Origin: Pirellulales bacterium
Lineage (GTDB): Bacteria > Planctomycetota > Planctomycetia > Pirellulales > JAEUIK01
DNA: 64,000 nt
Assembly: GCA_019694455.1 (NCBI GenBank)
Contig: JAIBBY010000001.1
Span: forward strand, 248,001-312,000
Reading direction: 5' to 3'
Part shown: in pieces, positions 36,701 through 45,799 of the stretch
How the letters are laid out: every line of letters starts with the position of its first letter
How positions within the stretch are numbered: position 1 is the first letter of the stretch
The notes under the pieces: generated by a model
What the model was told of the DNA's origin: nothing
Database searches by the model: none
The model's input: only the letters and a program-made list of their open reading frames with translations
Program-made: the position numbers and the translations under genes

Positions 36701-38106
36701 TCGATCGCGCCTGGGAGCGGACCGAGGCGCTCTCACTGCTGGTGCGCGGTCATATACAATCGTCCGGGCCAATCACCGTGGAAGCTCTGGCAGCGCGATT
36801 GGGCCTTTCGACAGCGGAGGTCGGCGCGGCGCTCGAGGCGCAGGAAGGTGAAGGCACGGTGATGCGCGGGCATTATCGCGCCAGCGCTGCTACAACCAAC
36901 GACAACACCGGCGCAGTCGAGTGGTGCGATCGACGCCTGCTGGCGCGTATTCACCGGCTGACGCTCGACGGACTGCGGCGACAGATTCAACCGGTCGAGG
37001 CAATCGATTACCTGCGGTTCCTGGCGGCGCACCAGGGAATTCTCGGCGAACAGCGGCCGCTCGGTGTCGGCGGCCTGCGCTCGACAATCGAGCAATTGCA
37101 AGGCTATGAGATGCCGGCCGGTGTCTGGGAAACGCGCGCCTTGCCCGCGCGCGTGTCGGACTACGAACCGGCGCTGTTGGATCAATTGGCGATGTCCGGC
37201 ATTCTGGCCTGGGGACGCCTGCGCACGCCACGCCGCGATCCGGAGGATGGTCCCAGTTCGGCGGGCATGACCCGCGCGGCTGGCATCACGCTGGCACAGC
37301 GCGAAGATCTGGCCTGGTTGATTCCGCCCGATCGCGCGAGCGACATGCCTCTGCGTGGCAACGCGCAAACCGTGCTGGAACTTTTGGAATCGCGCGGCGC
37401 GCTCTTCTATCACGAATTACGCTCGGCGGCCGACTTGCTGGAGGCTCATTTGGACGACGCCCTGCAAGAGCTAGCCGCCGCGGGCCTGGTCTCCGCCGAC
37501 ACCTTTGGCGCGGTGCGCTGGATTGCCACGCGTGACCGCGCCAGCCTAGACCGCAAGCGGCGTCACGCGCGCCGTCGCGGCGCGCTGGCGGCATCGCCCG
37601 CCACCTCGGGGCGCTGGTCCCGGTTTCCGGGCGTTTTCAAACCGCCGACCGAAGAAGAGCGCTTGAACCGCTGGGCGCGGCAACTGCTTTCTCGCTGGGG
37701 GGTGGTGTTCCGCGACCTGCTACTACGCGAAAACTCGACGCCCCCTTGGGGCGATCTGGTGCGCGTCTATCGGCGCATGGAAGCGCGGGGCGAAATTCGC
37801 GGTGGCCGATTTGTGGCGGCAGTCGGAGGGGAGCAATACGCGCTGCCGGGCATCGTGGAGTCGCTGCGCCGCTTCCGCGACAAAGAGCTAAGTCGTGAGT
37901 GGTTCGTTGTGTCGGCAGCCGATCCCTTGAATCTGGCGGGCATCCTGACCGACGAGCCGCGCGTCCCTTCGATCCATACTTACACACTGGCGGTGCGGGA
38001 TGGGAGGCTGATCGCCTCGCGCCAAGCAGGTGAGCTGCGCTGGCACGACGAAATTCCGCCCGATGAAGTGGCGGAAATTAGCCGACGCCTGCGGCGCAGC
38101 GTTTGA
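33769..38106 (+). CDS. Lhr-family ATP-dependent DNA helicase (large, 1445 aa)
   Basis: The N-terminal about 560 residues are a superfamily 2 helicase: Walker A APTGSGKTLAAFLA at about 45, Ia YVSPLKALSNDIHRNL, DEIH box VIVDEIHALARDKRGSH, SAT motif GLSATQRPMEDIARFL, NTRRMAE, VVATASLELGIDVG and LLQRVGRSGHA. These, together with the Lhr-specific TPRSIATLLQR, identify the Lhr family. The region after about residue 560 holds the Lhr winged-helix and beta domains and a long C-terminal part comparable with E. coli Lhr (1538 aa). Lhr acts in DNA repair of replication damage. ATG 33769 starts directly at LLPFDPLVRDWF. No repair nuclease gene is adjacent. Confidence 0.94.
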   Translation: MLQAAVETPGLLPFDPLVRDWFARRFGQPTEPQRLGWAEIIAGRHTLIAAPTGSGKTLAAFLASIDQLIRASRRGVLPETTQVVYVSPLKALSNDIHRNLDVPLSGIRELAAQADEPLAEIRAAVRTGDTPSSERQKMLRRPPQILVTTPESLYLLLTSAKGREMLRDVRTVIVDEIHALARDKRGSHLTLSLERLEHWVGRPIQRIGLSATQRPMEDIARFLVGTRDVQAGIADCAIIDVGHVRELDLTVQAPPSELAAVCSHEQWDEIYAQLADLIASHRSTLVFVNTRRMAERVAHRLIQELGPDAVASHHGSLARETRLSAEERLKNGQLKAVVATASLELGIDVGFVDLVCQVGTPRSIATLLQRVGRSGHALGLVPKGRLLPLTRDELLECLALVRAVRRRQLDRIIIPRAPLDVLAQQIVAMTACDEWSETELLETVRRAAPYRDLTPAAFADVLNLLTNGISGARHGAYLHRDEINGTLKARRGARIAATSSGGTIPETGDFRVVTANDRTFVGTLNEDFALESLAGDIFLLGNQSWRILYVRGGEVTVEDAHGAPATVPFWLGEGPGRTNELSAEVVALRGEVAARVALAGGMEPDLSEAVEWLQTECCAPVEAAQQAARYVAAQQAALGVVPSQQQIVFERFFDESGGMQLVIHAPFGARVNRAWGLAMRKRFCRSFDFELQAAADDNAILLSIGPQHSFAIDALFGMLSPRNAEELLVQALLAAPMFQTRWRWNVTCALAVLRQRGGKKIPPFLQRFRSDDLLASVFPETVGCLENHSGDIEIPDHPLVRQTLNDCLHQAMDLDTWIGVLGSREQGGIEFIARDTREPSPFAHEILNANPYTFLDDAPLEERRVRALTLRRSLSFEALSDLGRLDPEAIDLVVAEAQPQVRDADELHDALLTLTALSIEDFRHWSGWFDRLVAAGRATLVERAGEGPLWVAAERWPAVSAIYRGAQARPSVSLPAHLDRAWERTEALSLLVRGHIQSSGPITVEALAARLGLSTAEVGAALEAQEGEGTVMRGHYRASAATTNDNTGAVEWCDRRLLARIHRLTLDGLRRQIQPVEAIDYLRFLAAHQGILGEQRPLGVGGLRSTIEQLQGYEMPAGVWETRALPARVSDYEPALLDQLAMSGILAWGRLRTPRRDPEDGPSSAGMTRAAGITLAQREDLAWLIPPDRASDMPLRGNAQTVLELLESRGALFYHELRSAADLLEAHLDDALQELAAAGLVSADTFGAVRWIATRDRASLDRKRRHARRRGALAASPATSGRWSRFPGVFKPPTEEERLNRWARQLLSRWGVVFRDLLLRENSTPPWGDLVRVYRRMEARGEIRGGRFVAAVGGEQYALPGIVESLRRFRDKELSREWFVVSAADPLNLAGILTDEPRVPSIHTYTLAVRDGRLIASRQAGELRWHDEIPPDEVAEISRRLRRSV

Positions 38107-38190
38107 GCGCTCGTGCGAGTCGAAACGCGCAGCGCGCCTTGCTACCATAGTGCCTCGAACGTTGACCCGCGCATTCCCAGGAGCCGCATC

Positions 38191-39528
38191 ATGCGTGTCG
38201 CGATTGCCGCCATTGTTCTGTTAGCTGCCTCGCTGTGCCGCGCGGAGGACGCCGCGGATCGCGCGCAATTGAGTGTCGGGGCCGCCGCGGTGAATATCCA
38301 GGCCGACGACTCCATGGTGATTGGCGGCGGCATCCACGGCGGCGCCGTACAGGGCCAAGACGGACAACTGCGAGCCGTGGCGGTGGTGCTGGAGAAGCCT
38401 GGCTCGCCGAGAGCGGCGATCGTTGCGTGCGACGTGTTGATGCTTAATCGCGACCTGCTCGACCCGGTGGTGGATCAGATCAGCAAGAAACACGGCATCC
38501 CGGCCGAAGCGATTCTGATCAACGCCACGCACACGCATCATGCGCCCAGTACGGTCACAGTCCACGGCTACGCGCGCGACGAGGAGTTTTGTCGCCGAGT
38601 TCAAGCGGCAATTGTCAGCGCGGTCGATGGGGCGGTCGAGCAACTCGCCGACGCCCGATTTTTCTTCTGCTTGGGCGAGGAATCGTCGGTGGGGCAGAAC
38701 AGCCGGCTGCTGTTGGGTGACAACACCGTCTTCTGGACAGGCAAGTACGACGACGCCCTCCGCCCGACTGGTCCCTTCGATCCAGAACTGCCTGTGCTTG
38801 CTTTCAAAGGCCAAGACGGCAAATTGCGAGCGCTGATTTTCAATCACTCGACGCACACGATCGGCGCGCGAACCGCTGGCCGCTCCCCGTCGTTTTATGG
38901 TCTTGCCGCGCAAGAACTGGAGCAGGAACATGGTGGCGTGGTGTCGTTCTTGGAAGGCGCGTCAGGATCGACGCACAATTTGACGCTCAATTGCGCCGAG
39001 ATGATCTTGCGCATCAAAGCAGCGGTGAATCGTGCGCTCGCGCTGGCCGAGCCGCTGCCGGTGGATCAAATTCGAGCGGCCAAGAGGCCATTCAAGTATC
39101 GAGTTCGCAAGTTCGACGAGGCGCAAGAAGAAGCGACCGTTGGCGCCTATTGCCAGCGCCGGATTCCTAGCGTTTGGGAGAGCGTGGCCAAAGTGTTTCG
39201 CCAGCAGCGCGCCGTCTTGGCGCCGCATCAGGGAGAAGAGCGCAGTACTTGGCTACAAGTGATCACGATTGGCGATGTGGCGATCGTGGGGGTGCCCGCC
39301 GAATTCTTTACGCGGCTTGGACAGGAGATCAAACGCCGCTCTCCTTATCGCTATACCTATGTGGCCGAGTTGGCCAACGATTGGATTGGCTATCTGCCCG
39401 ACCGAGAAGGGTTTGAACTTGGCGGTTATCAAACTTGGACCGGGCTGCACAGCCTGGCCGAGCGCGGCACGGGCGAAGCCGTGGTCGATGCCGCAGTGGC
39501 CATGCTGAATGAGATGCATCATGAATAA
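38191..39528 (+). CDS. Secreted neutral/alkaline ceramidase-like protein (N-terminal domain family)
   Basis: ATG 38191 has AGGAG upstream and begins a signal peptide (MRVAIAAIVLLAASLCRAE), giving 445 residues. It resembles the N-terminal catalytic part of neutral/alkaline ceramidases: a VNIQADD... start, the His cluster NATHTHHAPST for zinc, FNHSTHTIG and FLEGASGSTHN, and VGVPAEFFTRLG near the end. True bacterial ceramidases are longer (about 650 residues), so this is the short planctomycete form whose substrate is unknown; it may act on other N-acyl or lactone compounds. The next gene starts inside its last codons (overlap 39521-39528), so both are one operon. Confidence 0.85.
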   Translation: MRVAIAAIVLLAASLCRAEDAADRAQLSVGAAAVNIQADDSMVIGGGIHGGAVQGQDGQLRAVAVVLEKPGSPRAAIVACDVLMLNRDLLDPVVDQISKKHGIPAEAILINATHTHHAPSTVTVHGYARDEEFCRRVQAAIVSAVDGAVEQLADARFFFCLGEESSVGQNSRLLLGDNTVFWTGKYDDALRPTGPFDPELPVLAFKGQDGKLRALIFNHSTHTIGARTAGRSPSFYGLAAQELEQEHGGVVSFLEGASGSTHNLTLNCAEMILRIKAAVNRALALAEPLPVDQIRAAKRPFKYRVRKFDEAQEEATVGAYCQRRIPSVWESVAKVFRQQRAVLAPHQGEERSTWLQVITIGDVAIVGVPAEFFTRLGQEIKRRSPYRYTYVAELANDWIGYLPDREGFELGGYQTWTGLHSLAERGTGEAVVDAAVAMLNEMHHE

Positions 39529-42430
39529 ATGGATCTGGCGTTGCCTCTTGTGGTCTTGCTGCGGCGCCGCCTGGGGCGAAGAGTCGCAGAGCCCGCTTGC
39601 CCCGGGGGATGAATTCCAAACCTTTCAGTTGGCCGACGAGCGACTGACGATTGAATTGGTGGCGGCCGAGCCAGATGTCATTGACCCGGTGGCCTGCGCT
39701 TGGGACGAGCGGGGAAACCTCTATGTCGTCGAAATGCGCGACTATCCCGAAGGGCCGGCGCCGGCAGGGCAGATCAAGTTGCTCAGAGATACCGATGGCG
39801 ACGGTCGCTACAGCCAATCCAGCGTGTTCGCCAGCGAACTGAACTATCCCACTAGCGTGCTGCCGTACCGCGGCGGCGTATTCGTCACTGCGGCGCCCAA
39901 TTTGTGGTATTTCAAAGACACCGACGGCGACGGGCAGGCCGACGAGCGACGCGTGGTCTTCACTGGCTTTGGCGAAGGCAACCAGCAACTGCGGGTCAAC
40001 GGCCTGACCTGGGGGCGCGATGGCTGGATCTATGGCTCCAATGGACGGAGCGATGGCGAAGTGCGCCGGCCCGAGCAACCGTCGGAGAGCGCCGTCTCGC
40101 TGCGCCGGCACGACTTTCGCTTTCATCCTGAAACTTTGGCGTTTGAGCCGATGGCCGGCACAAGTCAGTACGGCGTGGCGGTCAACGACGCCGGCGATCA
40201 CTTTCTCAGTTGGAACACGGTGCCGATGCGGCACATGGTGATCGCCGATGCCTGGCTGGCGCGACACCCAGGGTTGGCCGGCGCCTCGGCATTGAACATC
40301 TTGATCGATGCCAGCAAGACGGGGCGCGTCTATCCGCTGGCGCTGCCGCGGACTTTCAATCGCGAATCGATTCAGCATTTCAACGCAAGTTGTGGGCTGG
40401 CCATCTATCGAGGCGACGCGTTGCCAACCGAATACGTTGGCAACGCCTTGGTGTGCGAGGCGTTATTGGGCCTGGTTCATCGCCGAGTGCTCGTGCCCGA
40501 CGGCGCCACCTATCGCGGCGAGCGCGGACCGCAAGAGGTAGAGCGCGAATTACTGGCGGCAAGCGATCCTTGGTTTCGGCCTGTCAACTTAACGACCGGC
40601 CCCGACGGCGCGCTGTACGTGGTCGACTTCTATCGCAAATGGGTCGAGCATCCGCAGTTTGTGCCGGAGGCGTCGCGCGGCGGCGTCGATTATCGCACCG
40701 GCGACGATCGCGGACGAATCTGGCGGATTCGCCAAAAGGATCGGCCTGCCGCGGCGGCCGCGCCCTGGCCAGACCAGTGCGATACCGCTGCTTTGGTCGA
40801 TCGACTCGATCATGCTTGTGGCTGGCAGCGCGACGCGGCCCAGCGATTACTGCTCACGCGGGGCGACTCGCCAACCGTCGATCTGGTTCGGCGTGGATTG
40901 GATGCGACCCGCAGCGTCCAAGGACGCCGGTTGGCGTTGGCAACGCTAAATGCCTTGGACGAGCTACCTTCAGAACTGCTGCTGAAGTCCCTGAATTATC
41001 CGGAAGCGGAGATTCGGGAGTTGGCGCTCACGCTGATTCCCGAGCAGCGACGTCCTGAACCTCAGTTTGTCACCAGCGTATTGAAGTTGGCCACCGATGA
41101 GAGTCCACGCGTTCGATTGCAAGCCGCGCTGGCGCTCGGCGAACTCAAGCTGCCGGCGGCGCTCAACGCCATGGCAACCCTCGCCTCAGCGCACCCCGAC
41201 GACAAGTGGCTGCGACTGGCGCTCTTGAGCGGACTGGCCGAGCGCGAGCTTGAGTTCGTCAGACAAGTCGTGGCTCAAGCGCCCCAGTGGCTGGCGGCGC
41301 CTAACGCCGCGCAGCAATCGGCGCTGCGCGATGTTGGTGAATTGTTGGGCAGACGTGGAGATCAAGCTGAACTGACCAGCGCGCTGGCGCTGGACGACAA
41401 AGGTAAACTATCGCCGGGCCAACTGGCCCTGACGACCGGCATTGGCACGGGATTGGAAACAACCGGCAAGCGTCTCGATATGGCGCTCGCCGGCGATTCG
41501 CAGGCGGCTCGGCGACTTGCGGCGCTGCTTGAGCAAGCGGTGACAATCGCCAGCAACGCCAATCAGACCGCGGAGCATCGCGCGTTGGCGATTGAACTGC
41601 TGTCGAGCGCAGCCCCCCGCAAGACGCTAGACGTGCTGTCGCTACTAGACGCGAATCAACCCGACGAAGTGCAGTTGGCCGCGGCACGGGCCATGGGCCG
41701 TTGGGCAGATTTCGAGCTAGCTCGCTCCGCGATGGAGTTATGGGGTCGGCTTTCGACCAAGACGCGGCGTCAATTCGCCTCATCACTATTGCGTACGCAG
41801 CCGATGGTGGCCGTCTTGCTCGATGGGCTGGAGGCAGGAACCGTCGCCGATGGCGAACTCGATGCGGCGCAGCGCGAGGCCCTCTGGCGTATCGACGACG
41901 GCGCGTTACGCGCTCGGGTGGGCAAGCTCATTGGCGAACCTGGCAAGTCGGACCGCTCCGCAGTGGTGAACGATTTTCAAGCCGCGTTGCAATTGCCAGG
42001 AAACGGTCCGCGCGGCGCCCAACTGTTTCAGCAGCATTGCAACACCTGCCACGCGATGGCAGGGCAGGGGGGGCACATCGGTCCCGACCTGGCTAGCGTG
42101 AAGTCGCGCGCTGCGGCGGCGCTGCTGGTCGATGTCCTCGACCCAAGCCGCGAGGTTCCGCCCGACTATATGAACTACTTGATCGAAACAGCCGACGGGC
42201 AACTCCTCGGCGGACTCCTGGTCGCGGAAGCGGCCAATGCGATCACTCTCCGTGGCGTCGATGGCGCGCAAGCCACCATCGCCCGAGAGCGGATTGAACG
42301 CTTTCAATCGACCGGCAAATCGTTGATGCCCGAAGGGTTTGAGCAGAAGCTGGCGCCGCAAGATATAGCGGATGTGCTGGCGTTCTTGACTCAAACCGAG
42401 AGCAAGGCGCCACCGAAACCACGGCCATAG
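39521..42430 (+). CDS. PVC-type membrane-bound dehydrogenase with HEAT repeats and C-terminal c-haem domain
   Basis: The product has 969 residues from ATG 39521; the in-frame codon at 39509 would add four residues. A signal peptide (MNKWIWRCLLWSCCGAAWG) precedes a beta-propeller sugar-dehydrogenase-like domain of about 400 residues, marked by ACAWDERGNLYVVEMRDYP, DTDGDGRYS and LTTGPDGALYVVDFYRKW. HEAT-type helical repeats fill about residues 430-800. The C-terminal domain has the haem site QQHCNTCHAMAGQGG with HIGPDL, and ends like the fragment at 1-276. It is probably a periplasmic oxidoreductase passing electrons to the haem. The start overlaps the ceramidase-like gene by 8 bases. Substrate is unknown. 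Confidence 0.92.
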   Translation: MNKWIWRCLLWSCCGAAWGEESQSPLAPGDEFQTFQLADERLTIELVAAEPDVIDPVACAWDERGNLYVVEMRDYPEGPAPAGQIKLLRDTDGDGRYSQSSVFASELNYPTSVLPYRGGVFVTAAPNLWYFKDTDGDGQADERRVVFTGFGEGNQQLRVNGLTWGRDGWIYGSNGRSDGEVRRPEQPSESAVSLRRHDFRFHPETLAFEPMAGTSQYGVAVNDAGDHFLSWNTVPMRHMVIADAWLARHPGLAGASALNILIDASKTGRVYPLALPRTFNRESIQHFNASCGLAIYRGDALPTEYVGNALVCEALLGLVHRRVLVPDGATYRGERGPQEVERELLAASDPWFRPVNLTTGPDGALYVVDFYRKWVEHPQFVPEASRGGVDYRTGDDRGRIWRIRQKDRPAAAAAPWPDQCDTAALVDRLDHACGWQRDAAQRLLLTRGDSPTVDLVRRGLDATRSVQGRRLALATLNALDELPSELLLKSLNYPEAEIRELALTLIPEQRRPEPQFVTSVLKLATDESPRVRLQAALALGELKLPAALNAMATLASAHPDDKWLRLALLSGLAERELEFVRQVVAQAPQWLAAPNAAQQSALRDVGELLGRRGDQAELTSALALDDKGKLSPGQLALTTGIGTGLETTGKRLDMALAGDSQAARRLAALLEQAVTIASNANQTAEHRALAIELLSSAAPRKTLDVLSLLDANQPDEVQLAAARAMGRWADFELARSAMELWGRLSTKTRRQFASSLLRTQPMVAVLLDGLEAGTVADGELDAAQREALWRIDDGALRARVGKLIGEPGKSDRSAVVNDFQAALQLPGNGPRGAQLFQQHCNTCHAMAGQGGHIGPDLASVKSRAAAALLVDVLDPSREVPPDYMNYLIETADGQLLGGLLVAEAANAITLRGVDGAQATIARERIERFQSTGKSLMPEGFEQKLAPQDIADVLAFLTQTESKAPPKPRP

Positions 42431-42511
42431 CCGCTGCCAGGCGCCCTTCGCGCCACGAACGGACACAGCGACAATGTAGCGGTCGATCTCGACCACTCAC
42501 CACGGACATAG

Positions 42512-43840
42512 ATGCCCCACCGCGACGAGCAACCCAGTTCGGACGAAGCGCACGACCCGTTTTCGGCACTGCGCTTGGCCGACTTTCGCCGCTTCATGGG
42601 GGGCAATCTGGTGTCGGTCATTGGACTGCAAATGCAGTCGGTGGCAGTGGGCTGGGACATCTACGATCGCACCGGCGAAGCGCTCAATCTTGGCCTGGTG
42701 GGCCTCGTGCAATTCCTGCCAGTCCTATTCTTGGCGCTCCCGGCGGGACACACAGCCGATCGTGTGAATCGCAAGTCGATCTTGCTGGTCTGCATGGCGG
42801 CGATGACTACGGTGTCGGCCACCATGACCTGGATCTCGTACACGCGCGGGCCGATCTGGGGCATGTATGCGTGCCTGGGACTGGTCGGGATGATTCGCGC
42901 CTTTCAACAGCCGGCCAAGGCGGCGATTGTGCCGCTCATCGTGCCGCGTGAAAAGTTCGCCAACGCGGTGACCTGGAGCACCGGTGGCTTTCACTTAGCG
43001 TCGATTGGCGGTCCGGCGCTGGCGGGCGGTGTGATCGCCTGGGCCGGGCATGCTTGGACTGTCTATCTACTCGATGCGACTTGCGCCGCCAGTTTCATGG
43101 TCTTGCTTTGGCGCATGCGTGTTCCGCCACAACAGCGCGCCGAATCCGAGCCAGGTTGGGTCGCGCTGGCCGCTGGCCTGCGCTACGTGTATCAAACCAA
43201 AGTGATGTTCGCTGCGCTCGCGCTCGACATGGTGGCCGTGCTGCTGGGCGGGGCCACAGCGCTGATACCGATTTTTGCCGACGACATTCTCAAGGTCGAT
43301 GCGGTCGGCTATGGTTGGCTGCGCGCCATGCCCGCGATCGGAGCGCTGCTAATGGCGTTCGCGCTGGCGGCGTTGCCTCCCATTCAAAAGGCGGGGCGCG
43401 CGCTATTGTGGTCGGTGGTGGGCTTTGGATTGGCCACTATCGTCTTTGGCGTATCGACCCACTTCGCGCTTTCTTTGGCGGCGTTATTCATGATTGGCGC
43501 GCTCGACAACATCAGCGTGGTGATTCGCCATACTCTGGTGCAAACGCTCACACCCGACGCGATGCGCGGCCGCGTATCCGCGGTGAACAGCCTGTTCATC
43601 GGCGCCTCCAACGAGTTGGGCGGCTTCGAGTCGGGAATGGTGGCGCACTATTTCGGCCCCGTGTTGTCGGTGGTCACCGGCGGCGTCGGCACGTTGATCG
43701 TGGTGGGTTTGACGGCGCTGGGTTATCCCGAGCTACGACGCTACGGTCGACTGGGGGGCGTGATTTCGCCGCCGGAAAAGGTCGACACGCCTGCCGACGT
43801 CGAAGCGGCGATCACCGACACCGAAGCTACGACGGTTTGA
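42512..43840 (+). CDS. MFS transporter, EntS-like exporter family
   Basis: The 442-residue protein has about twelve hydrophobic helices. The loop LPAGHTADRVNRKSIL corresponds to the MFS signature G..aDr.gRk..l between helices 2 and 3, and DAMRGRVSAVNSLFIGASNELG is typical of the EntS/MFS_3 group, which exports siderophores or drugs. The start MPHRDEQPSSDEAHDPF is a soluble N-terminal arm. The substrate is not predictable and no siderophore genes are near. Its stop overlaps by 14 bases the stop of the opposite-strand membrane protein. Confidence 0.88.
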   Translation: MPHRDEQPSSDEAHDPFSALRLADFRRFMGGNLVSVIGLQMQSVAVGWDIYDRTGEALNLGLVGLVQFLPVLFLALPAGHTADRVNRKSILLVCMAAMTTVSATMTWISYTRGPIWGMYACLGLVGMIRAFQQPAKAAIVPLIVPREKFANAVTWSTGGFHLASIGGPALAGGVIAWAGHAWTVYLLDATCAASFMVLLWRMRVPPQQRAESEPGWVALAAGLRYVYQTKVMFAALALDMVAVLLGGATALIPIFADDILKVDAVGYGWLRAMPAIGALLMAFALAALPPIQKAGRALLWSVVGFGLATIVFGVSTHFALSLAALFMIGALDNISVVIRHTLVQTLTPDAMRGRVSAVNSLFIGASNELGGFESGMVAHYFGPVLSVVTGGVGTLIVVGLTALGYPELRRYGRLGGVISPPEKVDTPADVEAAITDTEATTV

Positions 43841-44372
43841 GCCGTTGCCTGCCGTGAGCGCTGCGGATGGCAAGAACGACCACCAGCAGCGCCTGCAACA
43901 GCGCGCAGAATATGTAGAGGTAGGCCGTGCGCATAACAAAGCCGCCCACCAGAGGGCGTTTGTCGTGCCCCCACTCGCAGATGATCCGGCCGGTGAACGG
44001 GATGTCCCAGATCCAGAGCGAAAAGGGAACCCACGCGATGAAAAACGGCGCCACGGCCAAACGCACCAGCCAAAGGCGCTCGCCTAGCCAGTACAAGAGG
44101 CCGGCATAAACCAGCGCCCACGCCAGAGAAGGATCGCGAGCGATCCAGCGGGCGACGACATCCAGCGTATAATCGGGCCCAAAATCATTGAGCATGCAGC
44201 GCGGCCGATAAAAGATGCCGTGATGCAACTGCGCGGTGAGCGGGATGACCGCAAGGAGGCACGTTAGCGCCCACCAGACGCGCTCCGTGTGGTCACTCGG
44301 CGTCGATCGCTCTCCCAGCGGCGCCGACAGCGGAAAGAGCACGCCCCAAAGCGCGCGGCCGAGTGTGAACAT
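43827..44372 (-). CDS. Membrane protein of unknown function (181 aa)
   Basis: ATG 44372 is preceded by GGAGAGA, so it is preferred to the in-frame TTG at 44378. The protein has four to five hydrophobic segments (at about 32-48, 78-95, 103-122, 147-175) and a polar loop with DIPFTGRIICEWGHDKRP that may be conserved. I do not recognise the family. It starts 27 bases after the glutamine synthetase-like gene, with a G-rich motif between them, so it may be the last gene of that operon. Confidence 0.7.
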   Translation of the reverse strand: MFTLGRALWGVLFPLSAPLGERSTPSDHTERVWWALTCLLAVIPLTAQLHHGIFYRPRCMLNDFGPDYTLDVVARWIARDPSLAWALVYAGLLYWLGERLWLVRLAVAPFFIAWVPFSLWIWDIPFTGRIICEWGHDKRPLVGGFVMRTAYLYIFCALLQALLVVVLAIRSAHGRQRLKPS

Positions 44373-44385
44373 CGACAATCTCTCC

Positions 44386-44399
44386 GCAGGGCAGGGGGG
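44386..44399 (+). repeat. G-rich motif in the glutamine synthetase operon
   Basis: GCAGGGCAGGGGGG fills the gap between the stop of the GS-like gene and the start of the membrane protein, and reads as a C-rich stretch in the operon mRNA. Confidence 0.55.
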
Positions 44400-45764
44400 T
44401 CAAATTCGTTCGAAGTACCGCATCAAGTCCCAATCGGTGACCGCGGCGCGGTAGGCCTGACATTCCAGCCGCGCCGTGTGGACATAAAAATCGATCGCTG
44501 CGTCGCCCAGCGCCCGCCGCGCCATCTGGCTGCCGTCGAGCAGATCGGCGGCTTCGTCGAGCGACTTGGGAAGTCGCGGCAATGAATCGTTGATGTAGGC
44601 GTTGCCGGCGTACGGTTCGCCGCAATCGAGTTTTTCTTCGATGCCTTGTAGGCCGGCCACGATGGTGGCCGCGTAGGCAAGGTACGGATTCGCGTCGGCG
44701 CCCGGCGCGCGATTTTCGATGCGGAGCGATGCGCCATGTCCCACCACGCGCAATGCCGTGGTCCGGTTATCATGCGCCCACACCAGCGAAGTCGGCGCCC
44801 AACTGGCCACCTGAAATCGCTTGTAGCTGTTGATCGTCGGCGCGAAGAAATATGACATCTCACGGGCGTACTTGAGCAGTCCGCCGAGAAACGCGCGGAA
44901 TTCACCCGTTGGCTGGTCGCTTTTGTCGACGAATCGCGAGCGATTGCCCTCGGCGTTCCAAAGGCTGGTATGCAGGTGAAAGCTGCTGCCTGCCTGATCG
45001 CTGGCCAACTTGGCCATGAAGGTGATGGCGCGCCCCTCCTGCGCGGCGATCTCCTTGGCGCCATGCTTGAAGATGACATGGCGGTCGGCCATTTGCATCG
45101 CCTCGGCATAGAGCAAGTTCAGCTCGTGCTGGCCGCGTCCCCATTCTCCCTTGCTGCCTTCGACCGTGATGCCCGCCTCGTGCATTTCGTTGCGGATGCG
45201 GCGCAAGACGTTTTCATCGCGACCGCATTGCAGCACGTGATAGTCGATCAGGTAGTCCGACGAAGGCGCGAGCTGCTGATAGCGCTTTTGGCCGGCCGAC
45301 TCATAGCTGTCGTGAAAGAGATAAAACTCCAACTCGGAGGCCATAAAGACCGACATATCCTTGGCGGCCAGACGCTCGATCTGCGCCTTGAGGATCGAAC
45401 GCGGCGCCTCGACAATTGGACCTCCTGCTTCGTGCTCCAGGTCGCACAGCACCAGCGCCGTGCCGCGGCTCCAGGGAAGCGCGTGCAGCGTGCCCAAGAC
45501 CGGCTTGAGATGAAAATCGCCGTAGCCTTGATCCCAGCTCGCCAGGCGAAAGCCATCGAGCGGGTTCATCTCCATGTCCACCGTCAACAGATAGTTGCAC
45601 GCATGTGTGCCGTGTTTGACGACGCTCTGCAGAAAGTGGCTGCGGGTCATCCGCTTGCCCATGAGTCGCCCGAAGACATCGGGGAAGGCGACGACGACCG
45701 TGTCGATCTCTTCAGGACTGAACCAGGCGGGGAGCCATGCCAGGGCTTCTTCGGTATTGCTCAT
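44400..45764 (-). CDS. Glutamine synthetase-like gamma-glutamylamide ligase (GlnA/PuuA group)
   Basis: The frame runs to 46163, but ATG 45764 has AGGAACC upstream and starts MSNTEEALAWLPAWFSPEE, giving 454 residues. GS motifs are ELEFYLF with the first metal Glu, GEWGRGQHELNLLYA, the SSFHLHTSLW stretch, RIENRAPGADANPYLA and the C-terminal RALGDAAIDFY. The family includes PuuA, IpuC and GlnA4, which ligate glutamate to an amine using ATP, besides true glutamine synthetases. The gene lies downstream of an aldehyde dehydrogenase and an alcohol dehydrogenase, so the amine-specific type is more likely than ammonia assimilation. The regulatory adenylylation loop of GSI-beta was not recognised. Confidence 0.85.
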   Translation of the reverse strand: MSNTEEALAWLPAWFSPEEIDTVVVAFPDVFGRLMGKRMTRSHFLQSVVKHGTHACNYLLTVDMEMNPLDGFRLASWDQGYGDFHLKPVLGTLHALPWSRGTALVLCDLEHEAGGPIVEAPRSILKAQIERLAAKDMSVFMASELEFYLFHDSYESAGQKRYQQLAPSSDYLIDYHVLQCGRDENVLRRIRNEMHEAGITVEGSKGEWGRGQHELNLLYAEAMQMADRHVIFKHGAKEIAAQEGRAITFMAKLASDQAGSSFHLHTSLWNAEGNRSRFVDKSDQPTGEFRAFLGGLLKYAREMSYFFAPTINSYKRFQVASWAPTSLVWAHDNRTTALRVVGHGASLRIENRAPGADANPYLAYAATIVAGLQGIEEKLDCGEPYAGNAYINDSLPRLPKSLDEAADLLDGSQMARRALGDAAIDFYVHTARLECQAYRAAVTDWDLMRYFERI

Positions 45765-45799
45765 CGCGAGGTTCCTGTTGGCGAAGAAATCTTTTGTCG